NCBI GenBank assembly: GCA_031276875.1
Contig: JAISMG010000011.1
Span: forward strand, 1-49,342
Source: Candidatus Peribacteria bacterium
Lineage (GTDB): Bacteria > Patescibacteriota > Gracilibacteria > Absconditabacterales > Absconditicoccaceae
DNA length: 49,342 bases
Direction of reading: 5' to 3'
Positions 28,022 to 38,194 of this stretch are shown here, piece after piece. The translations under genes were made by a program, and so were the position numbers. The first letter of the stretch is position 1; each line of letters starts with the position of its first letter. Under the pieces are notes generated by a model. That model did not search any database. It was not told where the DNA came from and worked only from the letters and a program-made list of their open reading frames with translations.

Positions 28022-28561
28022 ATGGAAACTGAACGCAAAGTAATTTGACGAGATGAATATTTCATCAATATTACGAGGGAAGTGGCTCAACGCTCCAAAG
28101 ACCCTTCTACGCAAGTAGGTTGCGTGATTGTTGACCAACAAAATCGCCCTGTTTCTTTTGGATATAATGGGAGAATTGCAGGCAGTGATGAAAGTTATTT
28201 TACGTACGAAAGACCTCAAAAATATTATGCGGTTATTCACGCAGAGATGAATGCAATTTTGTTTGCAAAAAAGAGTTTAGAAGGTTGTAAGTTGTACTGT
28301 ACCTATGCTTGCTGTGAAAATTGTTTAAAGTTTATTATTCAAGCAGGGATAAAAGAAGTAATTTATGAAAAAGCCTTTCTCAATAGCTATACCACACAAA
28401 CCAAGGGGTCAATGCAATATCCAGAAGCATTTGAAGCAGCGACACGTTTAATAAAAGCATCAGAACCGTTAGGATTTAGTATACATAATATCAATGGGAC
28501 TCCTTATTTAGAAGAACTATGGGGAGGAGCTGAGAATATTCCAGATTTTCGTGGGAAATAA
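28022..28561 (+). CDS. Cytidine/deoxycytidylate deaminase (dCMP deaminase)
   Basis: 179 aa zinc-dependent deaminase. HAEMNAIL supplies the zinc His and catalytic Glu, CCENC the two zinc Cys; SKDPSTQVGCVIVD and the segment GYNGR are the usual N-terminal dCMP-deaminase marks. It would convert dCMP to dUMP, feeding thymidylate synthesis, which here could be completed by the ThyX-like protein at 35191. One TGA (28046-28048) reads as Gly in KVIGRDEYF, extending the N-terminus to the ATG at 28022, 3 nt after the HARE gene. A tRNA- or riboflavin-type deaminase is less likely given the spacing of motifs. Confidence 0.87.
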
Positions 28562-28755
28562 ACACATATATCAATAATTGAAAGGATAAGAGAAGAAAAA
28601 GCAGAACGATAAAAAAGTCTGTTTTTTTTGCAATTTTTTTTAGAGAGCAATAGAGATATTTCCTTTGAAGGAAGGTCAGTTTTTTATTTCTCTTTTTCAT
28701 TTTTTTTCCATTTATTTCTTCATTTTCTCTTTCACTTCACTTCGAGGCAGATTTT

Positions 28756-28784
28756 TTGACTTTTTGACCCAAAACGAGTATAAT
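28756..28784 (+). promoter_or_regulatory. Promoter of the PKD surface-protein gene
   Basis: TTGACT (28756-28761), 17-nt spacer, TATAAT (28779-28784), 45 nt upstream of the ATG at 28830. Confidence 0.75.
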
Positions 28785-28829
28785 TAACAGCAAGAAAAAC
28801 TTTACGTTTTAGCTCCTTACATTATTCCT

Positions 28830-31800
28830 ATGAAAATTTTCCTAAAATCATTACTTCTCCTCTCGCTTTTTTCTCTCACTTTGGGAAAAGAAGCCCTCAC
28901 ACTCCACGCTCAATCTTCCAGCGTCCCCACAGAATACTATCCCAACTATAAAATTCAAGCTGACCGAGATAAAATTCAAGAACATTTTGTACAAATTGAA
29001 GCAGCTCAAAAAATCTGAGGAAGTATCAGTAGCGAAACATTTAGAGACCTGAATACACGTTTCAAGAAGGTTTTCGCAAGTTTTCCCCAAGATTATAATT
29101 TTAAAGTCGTGTATGAACAATGTGTTCAACTTTCTGATACCCTTGCAAATAGTTATACAGAAACGCTCTTTCAAGGCTTTATGAATAGCTGTTATAAACA
29201 GCTCAATCAAATCATCAGCAAAATCAACAGCAAATATACCATCCAAGTAAGTGCCAGCCGTAATCCCGGAAATGGAGCTGCACCACTCACCGTGACCTTT
29301 GACGCTAGAGCCAGTAAGGACCCAAGCAATGAAACCATTCCTAGCAAAAATTTTTATCGATATTACAGAGATGCAAAAGGAGTAGATAAAGCTATTGGTG
29401 TAGGAAGCGTCATCAATTATACCTTTGAAGAAAGTGGAAATTACACTATTCACCTCACCGCGAGAAGTTCGAATAATGGCAAAGGGGTACTCGACGGAGA
29501 AATGGACCTCAACGTTGATGTTGCTCCCAAAGCTGCGAATATCGTCATTTACGCCAATACGAAGAAACTTTCCATACTTCTTCCTACCAAAATCTGAACT
29601 CAAGAGGCGAAAAAAGGAGTGGTTTTTGATGGGTCTGCTACTATGCCCACCGGAGGAAGAAAAATTCAAAGCTACAAACGAGAAATTAGCAATAGAGATG
29701 GATTTAAATTTAGTAGAGAAGGAAACGGTAATCCCGGATATATCAATGTTCCTCTCAACGGAAATGGAGAATATCTCATCAAACTTTCTACCGTGGATAA
29801 TGAAAATAATACCGTTTCAGAAACGTTTAGTTTGATAGTTTCTGACCCCGTCGCTGTCATCAAGCAAACACCAGCAGAAGGGACCACTTCCACCACGTTT
29901 AATTTTGATGCAAATGGTTCTTACTCACTCACTGCACGTTTGAAGCTGTACACGTGGGAGATTTTCGATGACAATGGAGACAAAACCGATACTTTTCAGT
30001 CCAAAAGTATTAAAAAGCAGTTTATTAAACCCGGTCGTTATCAAGTAAAACTTACCGTTGAAGACGATTTGGGACAAAGCAATATTGATATTTTAGAAGT
30101 GTTTGTAGAGTCAAGTGCTCCACTTCCTCAGTTTACGATTACTCCTACCAATAAACGGGCTCAGCCTTCAGAATTTCATTTAGATGCTAATGCGAGTTCT
30201 GACATAGACGTTGTGAATAAAAGCGACGCTCTGGAGTACAAATGGGAATTTTCCAATCCAAATGCCAGTACCATTATCTCCACAGAAAATAATAATCGCA
30301 ACGTCGTGGTACAATTTAACGAAACCGGAAAACATACGATAAAACTTATCGTTACAGATATGTACGGAAAATCGTCAACGATTGAAAAACAGGTAGATGT
30401 GAATTCTATCTTGAGACCTGAGCTTACCATCAATCCTAACGCCATTACTCGAGGAAGAAATATTTCGTTCAGCATTCAGGCTAATAAACCTATTATCAAT
30501 TATCAGCGAAATTTTGGAGATGGAGACACGAGGTCAAATCAAGAAAGCACCTTAACGCACAGCTATACAAAAATCTGAATTTACACCATTAGCGTCGTCG
30601 TAAGTGATAGAGAAGGAAATAATAATACCATCACCGAAAAAGTTTTTATTGGGGAAACCGGATTTCCGATTTCAGCGTTTAGGATTAAAAATTCCAAAGG
30701 ATTTTACCTTCAAACGACAGAAAGCTGTGACATCACCGAAGGAGGGAAAACAACACAATATCCTGCTTATCTCATTGATAGATACCAAAATTTTACGATT
30801 GACCCGAGCCTTTCCGTCAATTCTAAAGGAAGTAATGCTGGACTCAAATTTTACTTCCAGCCGAAATATGAAGAAGTCTATACGCAAGCAAGCTTTACGC
30901 ATAAATTTAGTGAAGTCGGTTGTCAATACATTGACATTAATGTTGTAGATACGAGTATCGGGAAAGAAGACCGCTCCAGAATTTGGTTTAAAGTCGTCAA
31001 TGCTCTCCCGACGTTAAGCAATATTGTCCTTTCTTATCCTCAACACGGAAATGAAAGCTGAATAGGATTTCAAGAGAATAATGTGCAAAACGTATTTGAT
31101 ATTTTGTGAGATGATAGTACTACCAATCTGATTGTAAAAGTCAGTGCGAATAATGCTGTAGACCCCGACGGGAATATTGCTTATTTCAAATGGTATTATT
31201 ACCCCAAAGACAATCCTAACAAAATTTTATCCACCAGAATTACCCCTAGTAATATTCCCTATACCTTCTTTACCTTGCCCAAAGTTGCAGGAGAATATCT
31301 CTTTGGTGTAACGCTTTATGATAATGATGATGGAATGCAAAAAAGTGAAAATCTGATTGGAAATAGTCCTATCGTCTTTTTCCCTCAAACGAATAATAAT
31401 CCTGATATTCCTATCGTTACGTTGAGGTCAGATAAACAAACCGTAAATGTCGGTGATACCGTTACGTTTGAAATCATCGCAAAAGTGACTTCAGACAATA
31501 GCGACTTTTTGACAGATAGAACGTTGCGATATGATTTTGATGGAGATGGAGAACGAGATGAAATTACGACGAAAGACCGTATTACTCACGTCTACACCAC
31601 ACCAATGGAAAGAGGTTATACTCCGAGAGCTGCCGTCATTTATAGAGGCTACCAAGGAATTGGTGAAGGAAATGTGGTTATCGTGAAAAATGGCGTAAAA
31701 CCTATCCTCACCTTTAATAGTATCAAAAATATCGTTATCTTTAGAGATTTGAGTATTGGAAATATTATTCAGAGGCAGCTCTGCTTTGACGTCAAAGAAT

Positions 31801-33110
31801 GTGAATTGGGAAATTATAAACAATACAGAAGAATTGATATTGCACCGCATACCAGTAGTTTAACCGTAGCAGAACAAACTCCTATTACCCAGAATAGGGT
31901 CTTTCTCCAAAAGTACCCCAGCCTAGGAAAGTATGATGTCAGTATGTATCTCAAATCCAGCCAAGGAATAGAAGTAAGCAACAAATATCAGCTCAACCTG
32001 ACCAATAATCTCACCAATGGAAGAATTACCTCAGGCATACATCTGATTACTATTCCAGAAACAGCTATGAATAACACTACCCCTGAAATCTATGTCAGCA
32101 AAACAATGAATAATAGCATTCTTTTTTATCTGCATTATGAGAGAGAGGGAAAATGTTATCTTGACACGGATATTTCTAATGACAGTGATAAAGACGGGAA
32201 AGCTGACAATGATGAGGATATTCCTTGTAACACGTTACAAATGCGAACCTACACCCCACAATTTGAAAGTATCATCGGAAGGGTTTATTTTGAACATAAT
32301 GGAAAACTTGTATTCAAAAACTTTCACGTAATCTTTGAAGGATTTGAAGTCGTGATGGACCAAAATAATCTCCTCATTTACCAAGACATCACCACTCTTA
32401 TCAATGGAATAGAAGACAAAAGCGTAGGAAACACCGACCTCAAAACGCTTTTGGATATTCTGAGAAAAAATCTTTTGGATAAAAATCAGACTTCTGCTAA
32501 TATCGTTTCCCTCCAAAATCATATCAGAGACGCTTCCATTTATTTGGATGAGGGACAGAAAAATCTGCTGGAGAGTATCATTTCTCGCCTGGCAAATGCT
32601 GATACCGTTTCTGCAATGGGAGGAACAGCATATGATACTGCTAAAGCAGAAATCCAAACACTCCTTCCTCACAATCTCCGAGTAGAAATTGCTCCTAAAT
32701 TTGCTCAATTTGAACTCAGCATTGAACATCTAGATGATGACGCGAGATATCAGAAACTCTCCGAAATCTTTTCGTATATCAAAGCCAACGCCGAAGCCTA
32801 TCAAATGGATGTAAACGATGTAGATGGAATTATTCTCAAAGAATTCTGTACTATTATTGAATATCACAAGCTCTCCAATTATAGCAAAAGCTGTTCTTCT
32901 ACTGCCATCACCGTTAATACAGAAGTGCCAGTGGAAAATGTCAGCACCGCAGAAGGAAATAAAAGTGGAGGATTACCCGGACGATTAAAAATCATTGTAC
33001 GAGTTATTGTAGGAGGAATTGTCGTTGTAGGAGGAATTATCGTCTTCTTTGCGATAAAAGCAAAATTGAAAGCAAATGCTGAAGCTGAGGAGGACGCTGA
33101 TGAAGAGTAA
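28830..33110 (+). CDS. Large PKD-repeat surface protein with C-terminal membrane anchor
   Basis: 1426 aa. Signal peptide (MKIFLKSLLLLSLFSLTLG...LHAQ). A helical N-terminal region (~30-140), then tandem PKD/Ig-like repeats: GNGAAPLTVTFDARAS, GTTSTTFNFDANGSYS, AQPSEFHLDANASSD, FGDGDTRSNQESTLTHSY, YDFDGDGERDEIT. DTDISNDSDKDGKADNDED looks like a calcium-binding thrombospondin-3/dockerin-type loop. A helical stalk (~1180-1370) leads to one C-terminal TM span (IIVRVIVGGIVVVGGIIVFF) and an acidic cytoplasmic tail. TGA-Gly codons join the segments (for example 29016, 29595, 30576); the last 611 residues contain none. I checked the 30579-31274 stretch for TAA/TAG: none. Probable adhesin or stalk. Confidence 0.88.
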
Positions 33111-33347
33111 ACAATTAGACAGTATAAATTGAAAAGATTTTTACATATTTTTAAAAAAATAAAAAATCTTGATTTTTTATTATAAACAAATAATTTTAAA
33201 TCATTCTAAAAAGATTTTAACAGTTATAGTATTTACCAACCTAATCCAATAACATTAACTGTCCTAGTGAAAGATGAAATAACTCAAAAATTAAAAATAG
33301 AATCATTTAATATTACTACCAATTTATTTTTATAATTATTTTATATA

Positions 33348-33951
33348 ATGCTTTTTCTTATTACTCGTCACGGAGAAACAATAGAAAATCTTCAACAAAT
33401 TACTCAAGGGCATATTGACTGAACTTTGAGTGAAAAAGGAGTACAACAAGCTAAACAACTCTGAATAAGATTAAGGGATTTTCCTATTGATGTAATAATT
33501 TCTAGTGATTTGGGAAGAGCAAAACACACAGCACAACTTATATTAGAATCTCATATTACTCTTATTCCCATTATTTATGATAGCCTTTTAAGAGAAAGAG
33601 ATAGTGGTATATTTCAATGAAGGAAAAAAGAAGAAATTATGAAAGAATATCAATGGGAACTTAATACACTTACTCGATCAGATTTTTTGTCCTCTCATGA
33701 ATGAGAAACTTTATTAAGTATGTATCAACGCGTCCAAGTATTTATGGAAAAAATATAAAACATATATTTCAGGTGAAACTTTACTTCTAATTGCACATGG
33801 AGGTATAAATTCTTCATTTTTTGCTTATTTAGAAAATTTATGACCTGAATATGGATTTATTCCTACTAGTAATTGTTCCTTGAGTATATATAATATTCAT
33901 AGAAACAAAATAACAAAAACAATATTCAATGATACTTCTCATTTATTATAA
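33348..33951 (+). pseudogene. Histidine phosphatase (phosphoglycerate mutase-like), frameshifted
   Basis: The N-terminal part has the family's LITRHGETIEN with the phospho-acceptor His and VIISSDLGRAKHTAQLI; the C-terminal part has LLLIAHGGINSSFFAYLENLG with the second His. They are in different frames: frame 1 meets TAA at 33756-33758, and the rest continues one nucleotide over. Removing one base in ATATAAAA near 33754-33760 restores EKIKTYISGETLLLIAHGG. Either a recent pseudogene or a sequence error in an A/T run. Several Gly codons are TGA on both sides. First of an AT-rich trio with the Nudix and CYTH genes. Confidence 0.8.
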
Positions 33952-34152
33952 TATATTATAATGCAACCATTTCACTCTTTTTATATATACAGATAGAATT
34001 ATAAACTTTGTAATAAAAAATACCTAGAAATAACATATTTTATCTTTATAATCCATTCATCTTATCTCATATACCAAATATCAAGAAAATAATTTCCAAA
34101 AAAAATAAAAAGAGATAAAAATCTGTGGTTTTAGCTATTTATTCAGACAAAC

Positions 34153-34611
34153 ATGAAAAGAAACATTGGTGATCCACAAAATGCTTCCCATAGAGTAGCA
34201 GTGAAATTAGTATGTTTTGCAAAAGATAAAATACTCTTATTACGTGCTAAATGAAAAAAAGTATTTAATTTAGTGGGATGATGAGTAAATCGTGGAGAAA
34301 CTTTAGTACAAACTATCAAAAGAGAATTTCTAGAAGAAACAGGACATAACCTTTGAAAGAGAATTCCAACTTTTCTTCATATAGAAATTAAACATTTTCC
34401 TTTATGATGACAGTTTGATAGTGTAGTAAATATTTTTTATAAAATTGATTTTACTGATACTATTGATATCGTTTTAGAAAATGCAGATACAGGAATATAT
34501 GAAGAATTTAGACGAGTATCTTTGGAAGAATTAAAACAGTTAGCTGTGAGTAAACATAGTAATAAAAAGTTCTTAATGTCTTTTCTATGAGAACATTCAT
34601 TGAAGGAATAA
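34153..34611 (+). CDS. Nudix hydrolase
   Basis: 152 aa, with a complete Nudix box: GGGVNRGETLVQTIKREFLE then ETG. Seven in-frame TGA codons, two inside the Nudix box's leading glycines (VGGGV) and two in a row in PLGGQFD; under the standard code the gene is unreadable. AT-rich. Likely a nucleotide-pool or metabolite pyrophosphatase; the substrate is unknown. It sits between the broken histidine phosphatase and the CYTH gene (23 nt apart), all three suggesting an acquired nucleotide/phosphate-metabolism islet. Confidence 0.85.
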
Positions 34612-34634
34612 TTTTATCTTTTACCAAACGTACA

Positions 34635-35171
34635 ATGATTGAAGTAGAAATGAGAGCAAAATTGCCAGACAATGCAAAAAAAACACTGGATAATCTTCCA
34701 GATATTCAAAAAAGCCACACCACACACTATCAAAATGACATCTATCTAAAGCATACCAAAGATGTAGATAGGAATTTAGTCATCAGATTTAGAAAAAATG
34801 ATACTAATGACGTTCTATTAACATTTAAAGGAAAACCCTCTACAAATGATGATACTGCACGACCTGAATATGAAATGAAAATTACACAGTATGAACAGCT
34901 TCTCCAGTTATTACTTTCTTCTGGGTATGAAAGACTTGTAGTAATTGATAAAAGTCGTCAAACTTATACGTATTATAATATGGAAATAAATATTGATGAT
35001 GTCAAATGATTGGGACTGTTTATAGAAGTAGAAATTATAGTACCTACAGAAGATGATATTCCAACTGCCAAAAAAACAATTTTAGCATTTCTTAAAAAAA
35101 TCTGAATTGATGAGAAGGAGATTGTAAATCAAGGATATGTTCCTCTCTGTATAGCAGCAGGGATAAAGTAA
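34635..35171 (+). CDS. CYTH-domain protein (triphosphate tunnel metalloenzyme)
   Basis: 178 aa. MIEVEMRAKL carries the ExExK-like N-terminal motif; later strands NLVIRFRKN, VLLTFKGKP, EYEMKITQ and FIEVEIIVP alternate acidic and basic residues as in the eight-strand tunnel fold that binds triphosphates (CyaB adenylate cyclase, thiamine triphosphatase, polyphosphate enzymes). The ATG at 34635 is preferred to 34587, which overlaps the Nudix gene, because the family begins at MIEVE. TGAs in VKGLGL and KIGIDE read as Gly. The exact reaction is unknown. Stop TAA 19 nt before the end of convergent thyX. Confidence 0.85.
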
Positions 35172-35190
35172 ATAAATGCATTACTTCACC

Positions 35191-36537
35191 CTATTTCATC
35201 ACAATATCTTGTTGTCCTCTTTTGATATCAAAAGCATATTCCGACATATCTACGAATAGTTTAATCTGGTGCGTATCCATCAAATACTGCGAAATTTTTT
35301 GTGCAACCTTTCTCAACGTGGGATGAACGTGCTGAGAAGTTCTGATTTCACACAAATACACCAATGCTGGTAAGGTCCCCATAATTTCATTTGCTACTCT
35401 GTATCCTATAGGAAGATAATACTGCTGGTCAACTGGAGACAACGACAAGGATTGCACCTGCTTTTTTACCTCTTCTAAATGCTGTATTGCTTGCTCTTGC
35501 ACAGCAGCAGGAAGTTGCTCCAAATACCACGGATGAAATCCTAATTGGTCTGTCAATAACGGCATTCTCTGAAATGTTGCTCTATGCCTCTGCACATCTC
35601 TAAAAGACCCAAAATCCAACAGAAACTGAAACGTCATCGTTCCGAGATTATTCATCCATACAGGAAGCTCCGTCTTGCCGTTGGGTCTTTCTGATAAAAA
35701 TTTGATATATATATCATTTTTAAGAAGTTGCTTATCCAACGTATCACTCACAACCTGAAATTCTGGCACTTCCTGATGAAAGTAATAGTCCTGCATTACC
35801 GTATCCATATAAAGTTCTGTGTCTTCGTATCTTTTGTTGGAAAAGGAATGAGGATATTTCTCTATCACTGCCTCTTCTAATGCCTCTGCAACCTCACGCA
35901 CTTCTGCCAAAGGATGATGTCTCAAATACAAAAGTCTATCAGAAAGCTGCCTTAAATTGGTATGCCACGCCAGATTGGTAGACGCTCCCGCTGGCAAAAA
36001 TCCCCTCGCAATATCAAATGCTTTCGCTGCAATCGCTTTGGTATACACACTTTCTGATTGCCCTTCTTCTATCGGAAATACAGAAGATAAATGTTGCTGT
36101 AAAGCTGGCAACAAACTCAGATAAAACGCCCTTTCTTGTTCTAAGAGTGCTTCACCGGTAGCAGAATGAGAAGGGTTAATAAAAAGCTGCTTGGAAAAAT
36201 CCACATACCTCGTGGAAGACTCTTGTCCGCTATAGAGTTTTGTATCTTGAATGGCTTTGGCAACTAATAAAGAAACTCCTTCAATAAATACCGTCATATC
36301 TCCACAATCACCAATTGATTTGTGTCCATATCCCACATAAAATTTCTCCATAAAATTTTCTGCTCCTTTTTCTGCCAGTACCTGCAAATGATTTGCAATG
36401 CCTCCTATTGACCTGGAATGCAACGCTTGCAACATTGCTTCTGCTTCAGCGTCAATAACGCTCCCCGTATCCAGAACAAAAACTTTAGCTCAACCTTTGG
36501 TGGTTCTTTCAAGGTGATGAAGTGTGGAAAGAGACAT
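35191..36537 (-). CDS. ThyX-like (FAD-dependent thymidylate synthase family) double-domain protein
   Basis: 448 aa, about twice the length of a classical ThyX. The N-terminal half has GHKSIGDCGDMTVFIEGVS and QESSTRYVDF; the C-terminal half has GSFRDVQRHRATFQR, which carries the RHR of the ThyX signature (RHRxxSxNxxSxRY) but not its full downstream part. This looks like a ThyX duplication/fusion of the kind seen in CPR genomes. ThyX makes dTMP from dUMP with CH2-THF, NADPH and FAD, which would follow the dCMP deaminase at 28022; catalytic competence is not certain. Start ATG 36537, with TGA as Gly in TTKGGAKVF; stop TAG. Confidence 0.7.
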
Positions 36538-36725
36538 ACTACTATACATAAAAAGTAAAAGACTGCCTTATACGTACAGATTTTCTTTTCAAATGCAAAT
36601 GAATTTTAGAACTGTCGCAATGAAATAGGAATTCCGTATTGACAAGAGGAAAATGAAAATATCGAGGGGAAACGCAACTAATGAAAACTATATTTCCCCA
36701 TAATAACAATTTATTCAGAGGTTCA

Positions 36726-37955
36726 CTAAACAGATAAGGTATCATAAAATTGGTTTTTATCTCTATTATTATCTATTCTTGCATTGAGTCCATTAGAAAC
36801 AGCAGTCGTACCATTACTAATACACCTTCCATATTGGTCAACTTTCCCTTTAATAATTTTAAATCCAACAGTACCACTTGTTAGACTTCCATTAGATACC
36901 ACTGAAGAAATACAAGCACCACCTACACTCCTACTACTATTTTTTTGTTTAACACAAACTATTGCTCTTTCCTTTTTTAAAACACCACAACCATCTCCTG
37001 TTTCTCCACTAATAATAGGAGTATATCCTGCATCACAAGATGGAGTATGTCCACAATGTGACCTCAGATATCCTTCTACACCAGTAGCTATAGTGAAGGT
37101 TTGAGGAGTATCAGAAGATTTTTCACTAAAATCTATACACGCTACTGTAAAATCTATACCAAACTTACCTCCTACCGTACTTAGATGTGCCAAGTGTAAC
37201 GCTATTTTGCCTGTAGATTCTCTTTTGGTGAAATAAATAAACTCTCATGGTCAATAAAATGATCCTCCTACACCAGCTAACATACATATATCGTGGTTTG
37301 CCAATATCGTATCTTCAAAAACACTAGTCTTTTGATCATGAGATTCAGCTGGCCAACGGGCTGTTCTTGGATTTTTAGAATTATATTCAGAATTATAAAA
37401 AAAATCTTTTCGGTAAATTTCTGATGTTCCACAATAGTCTATTCTCACATCAGAAAATCTAGAGCTTTCTAGTTTCCATAATGATAAAGCTCCTACAGGA
37501 TCACACACTTTAGAAAATTTCTCTCCCAAAGAAGCTTCTTCATCATATATGCCTCTATAATACGTCACTTTGGGTGTGAATACTCACGTTAAAAATGTAT
37601 TATTTGCCCATTGTGTTAAAGACTCATTTAATCCATCAATTTTATTATCTACATATTCTTCATCAGCTCCCATTACATAATCAGTAATACCTGTATAAAT
37701 GGTTTCTATCGTACCAGAAAGCGTATCAATATTTCCAGAAAGAGCATCTGTGTTGATTTCCAGTTGTCTTACTTTATCTATTAGAGAATCCCATTTTTCT
37801 GCGGTAAGTTGATTAGCAGGCGTAGCAGTAGAAGTTAACTCATCCCGAGAAGTAATAGCTGCATACATTCTAATTCCTAAAATAGCCACAGCAACAAAAA
37901 TCATTGCACTCATTACAGGCTTTACAAATAATTGCTTCCAAAAGTAGTTTTTCAT
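36726..37955 (-). CDS. Pilin-like / envelope protein with N-terminal TM and disulfide-rich C-terminus
   Basis: 409 aa, continuous only with TGA-Gly at 37584, 37251 and 37245. One N-terminal membrane helix (~14-33, VMSAMIFVAVAILGIRMYAA) followed by NQLTAEKWDSLI, an alpha-spine-like heptad segment and a large Cys-rich beta-type C-terminal domain (CGHTPSCDAGYTP, GDGCGVLKKE, VGGACISS, YGRCISN). That is the shape of major/minor pseudopilins and related surface fibres, though no canonical prepilin cleavage motif is seen. It stands downstream of the TraG-like ATPase gene, after a terminator. Probably extracytoplasmic; role in attachment or secretion is inference. Confidence 0.6.
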
Positions 37956-37973
37956 AATGGTGAGAATAAAGAA

Positions 37974-38006
37974 TAAAAAAAGGCAACTTACGATTGATAA
38001 AGTTGC
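37974..38006 (-). terminator. Terminator after the TraG-like ATPase gene
   Basis: GCAACTT (minus, 38006-38000) pairs with AAGTTGC (37989-37983), followed on the minus strand by a T7 run; it separates this gene from the pilin-like gene. Confidence 0.75.
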
Positions 38007-38194
38007 TACACTTATTTGTTAATCTGTCTTTTGAAAGGACATACTCGCAAATCAATCGCAAGAAGCCCTTTGTTTTCAAAAAACAAAAAGATTAACAAAA
38101 TATAAATGTAGCACCTAGTTCATAATAAAACAATTTGAAAAATCAAGAGAAAAATGAAAAAAAATGTATTACAGCTTAAAATAAGGCTTTCTCT

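Noticed and set aside
30604-30948. Separate gene in another frame inside the PKD protein region
   Set aside because: The PKD frame continues through TGA codons with intact repeats; the alternative frame has no domain.
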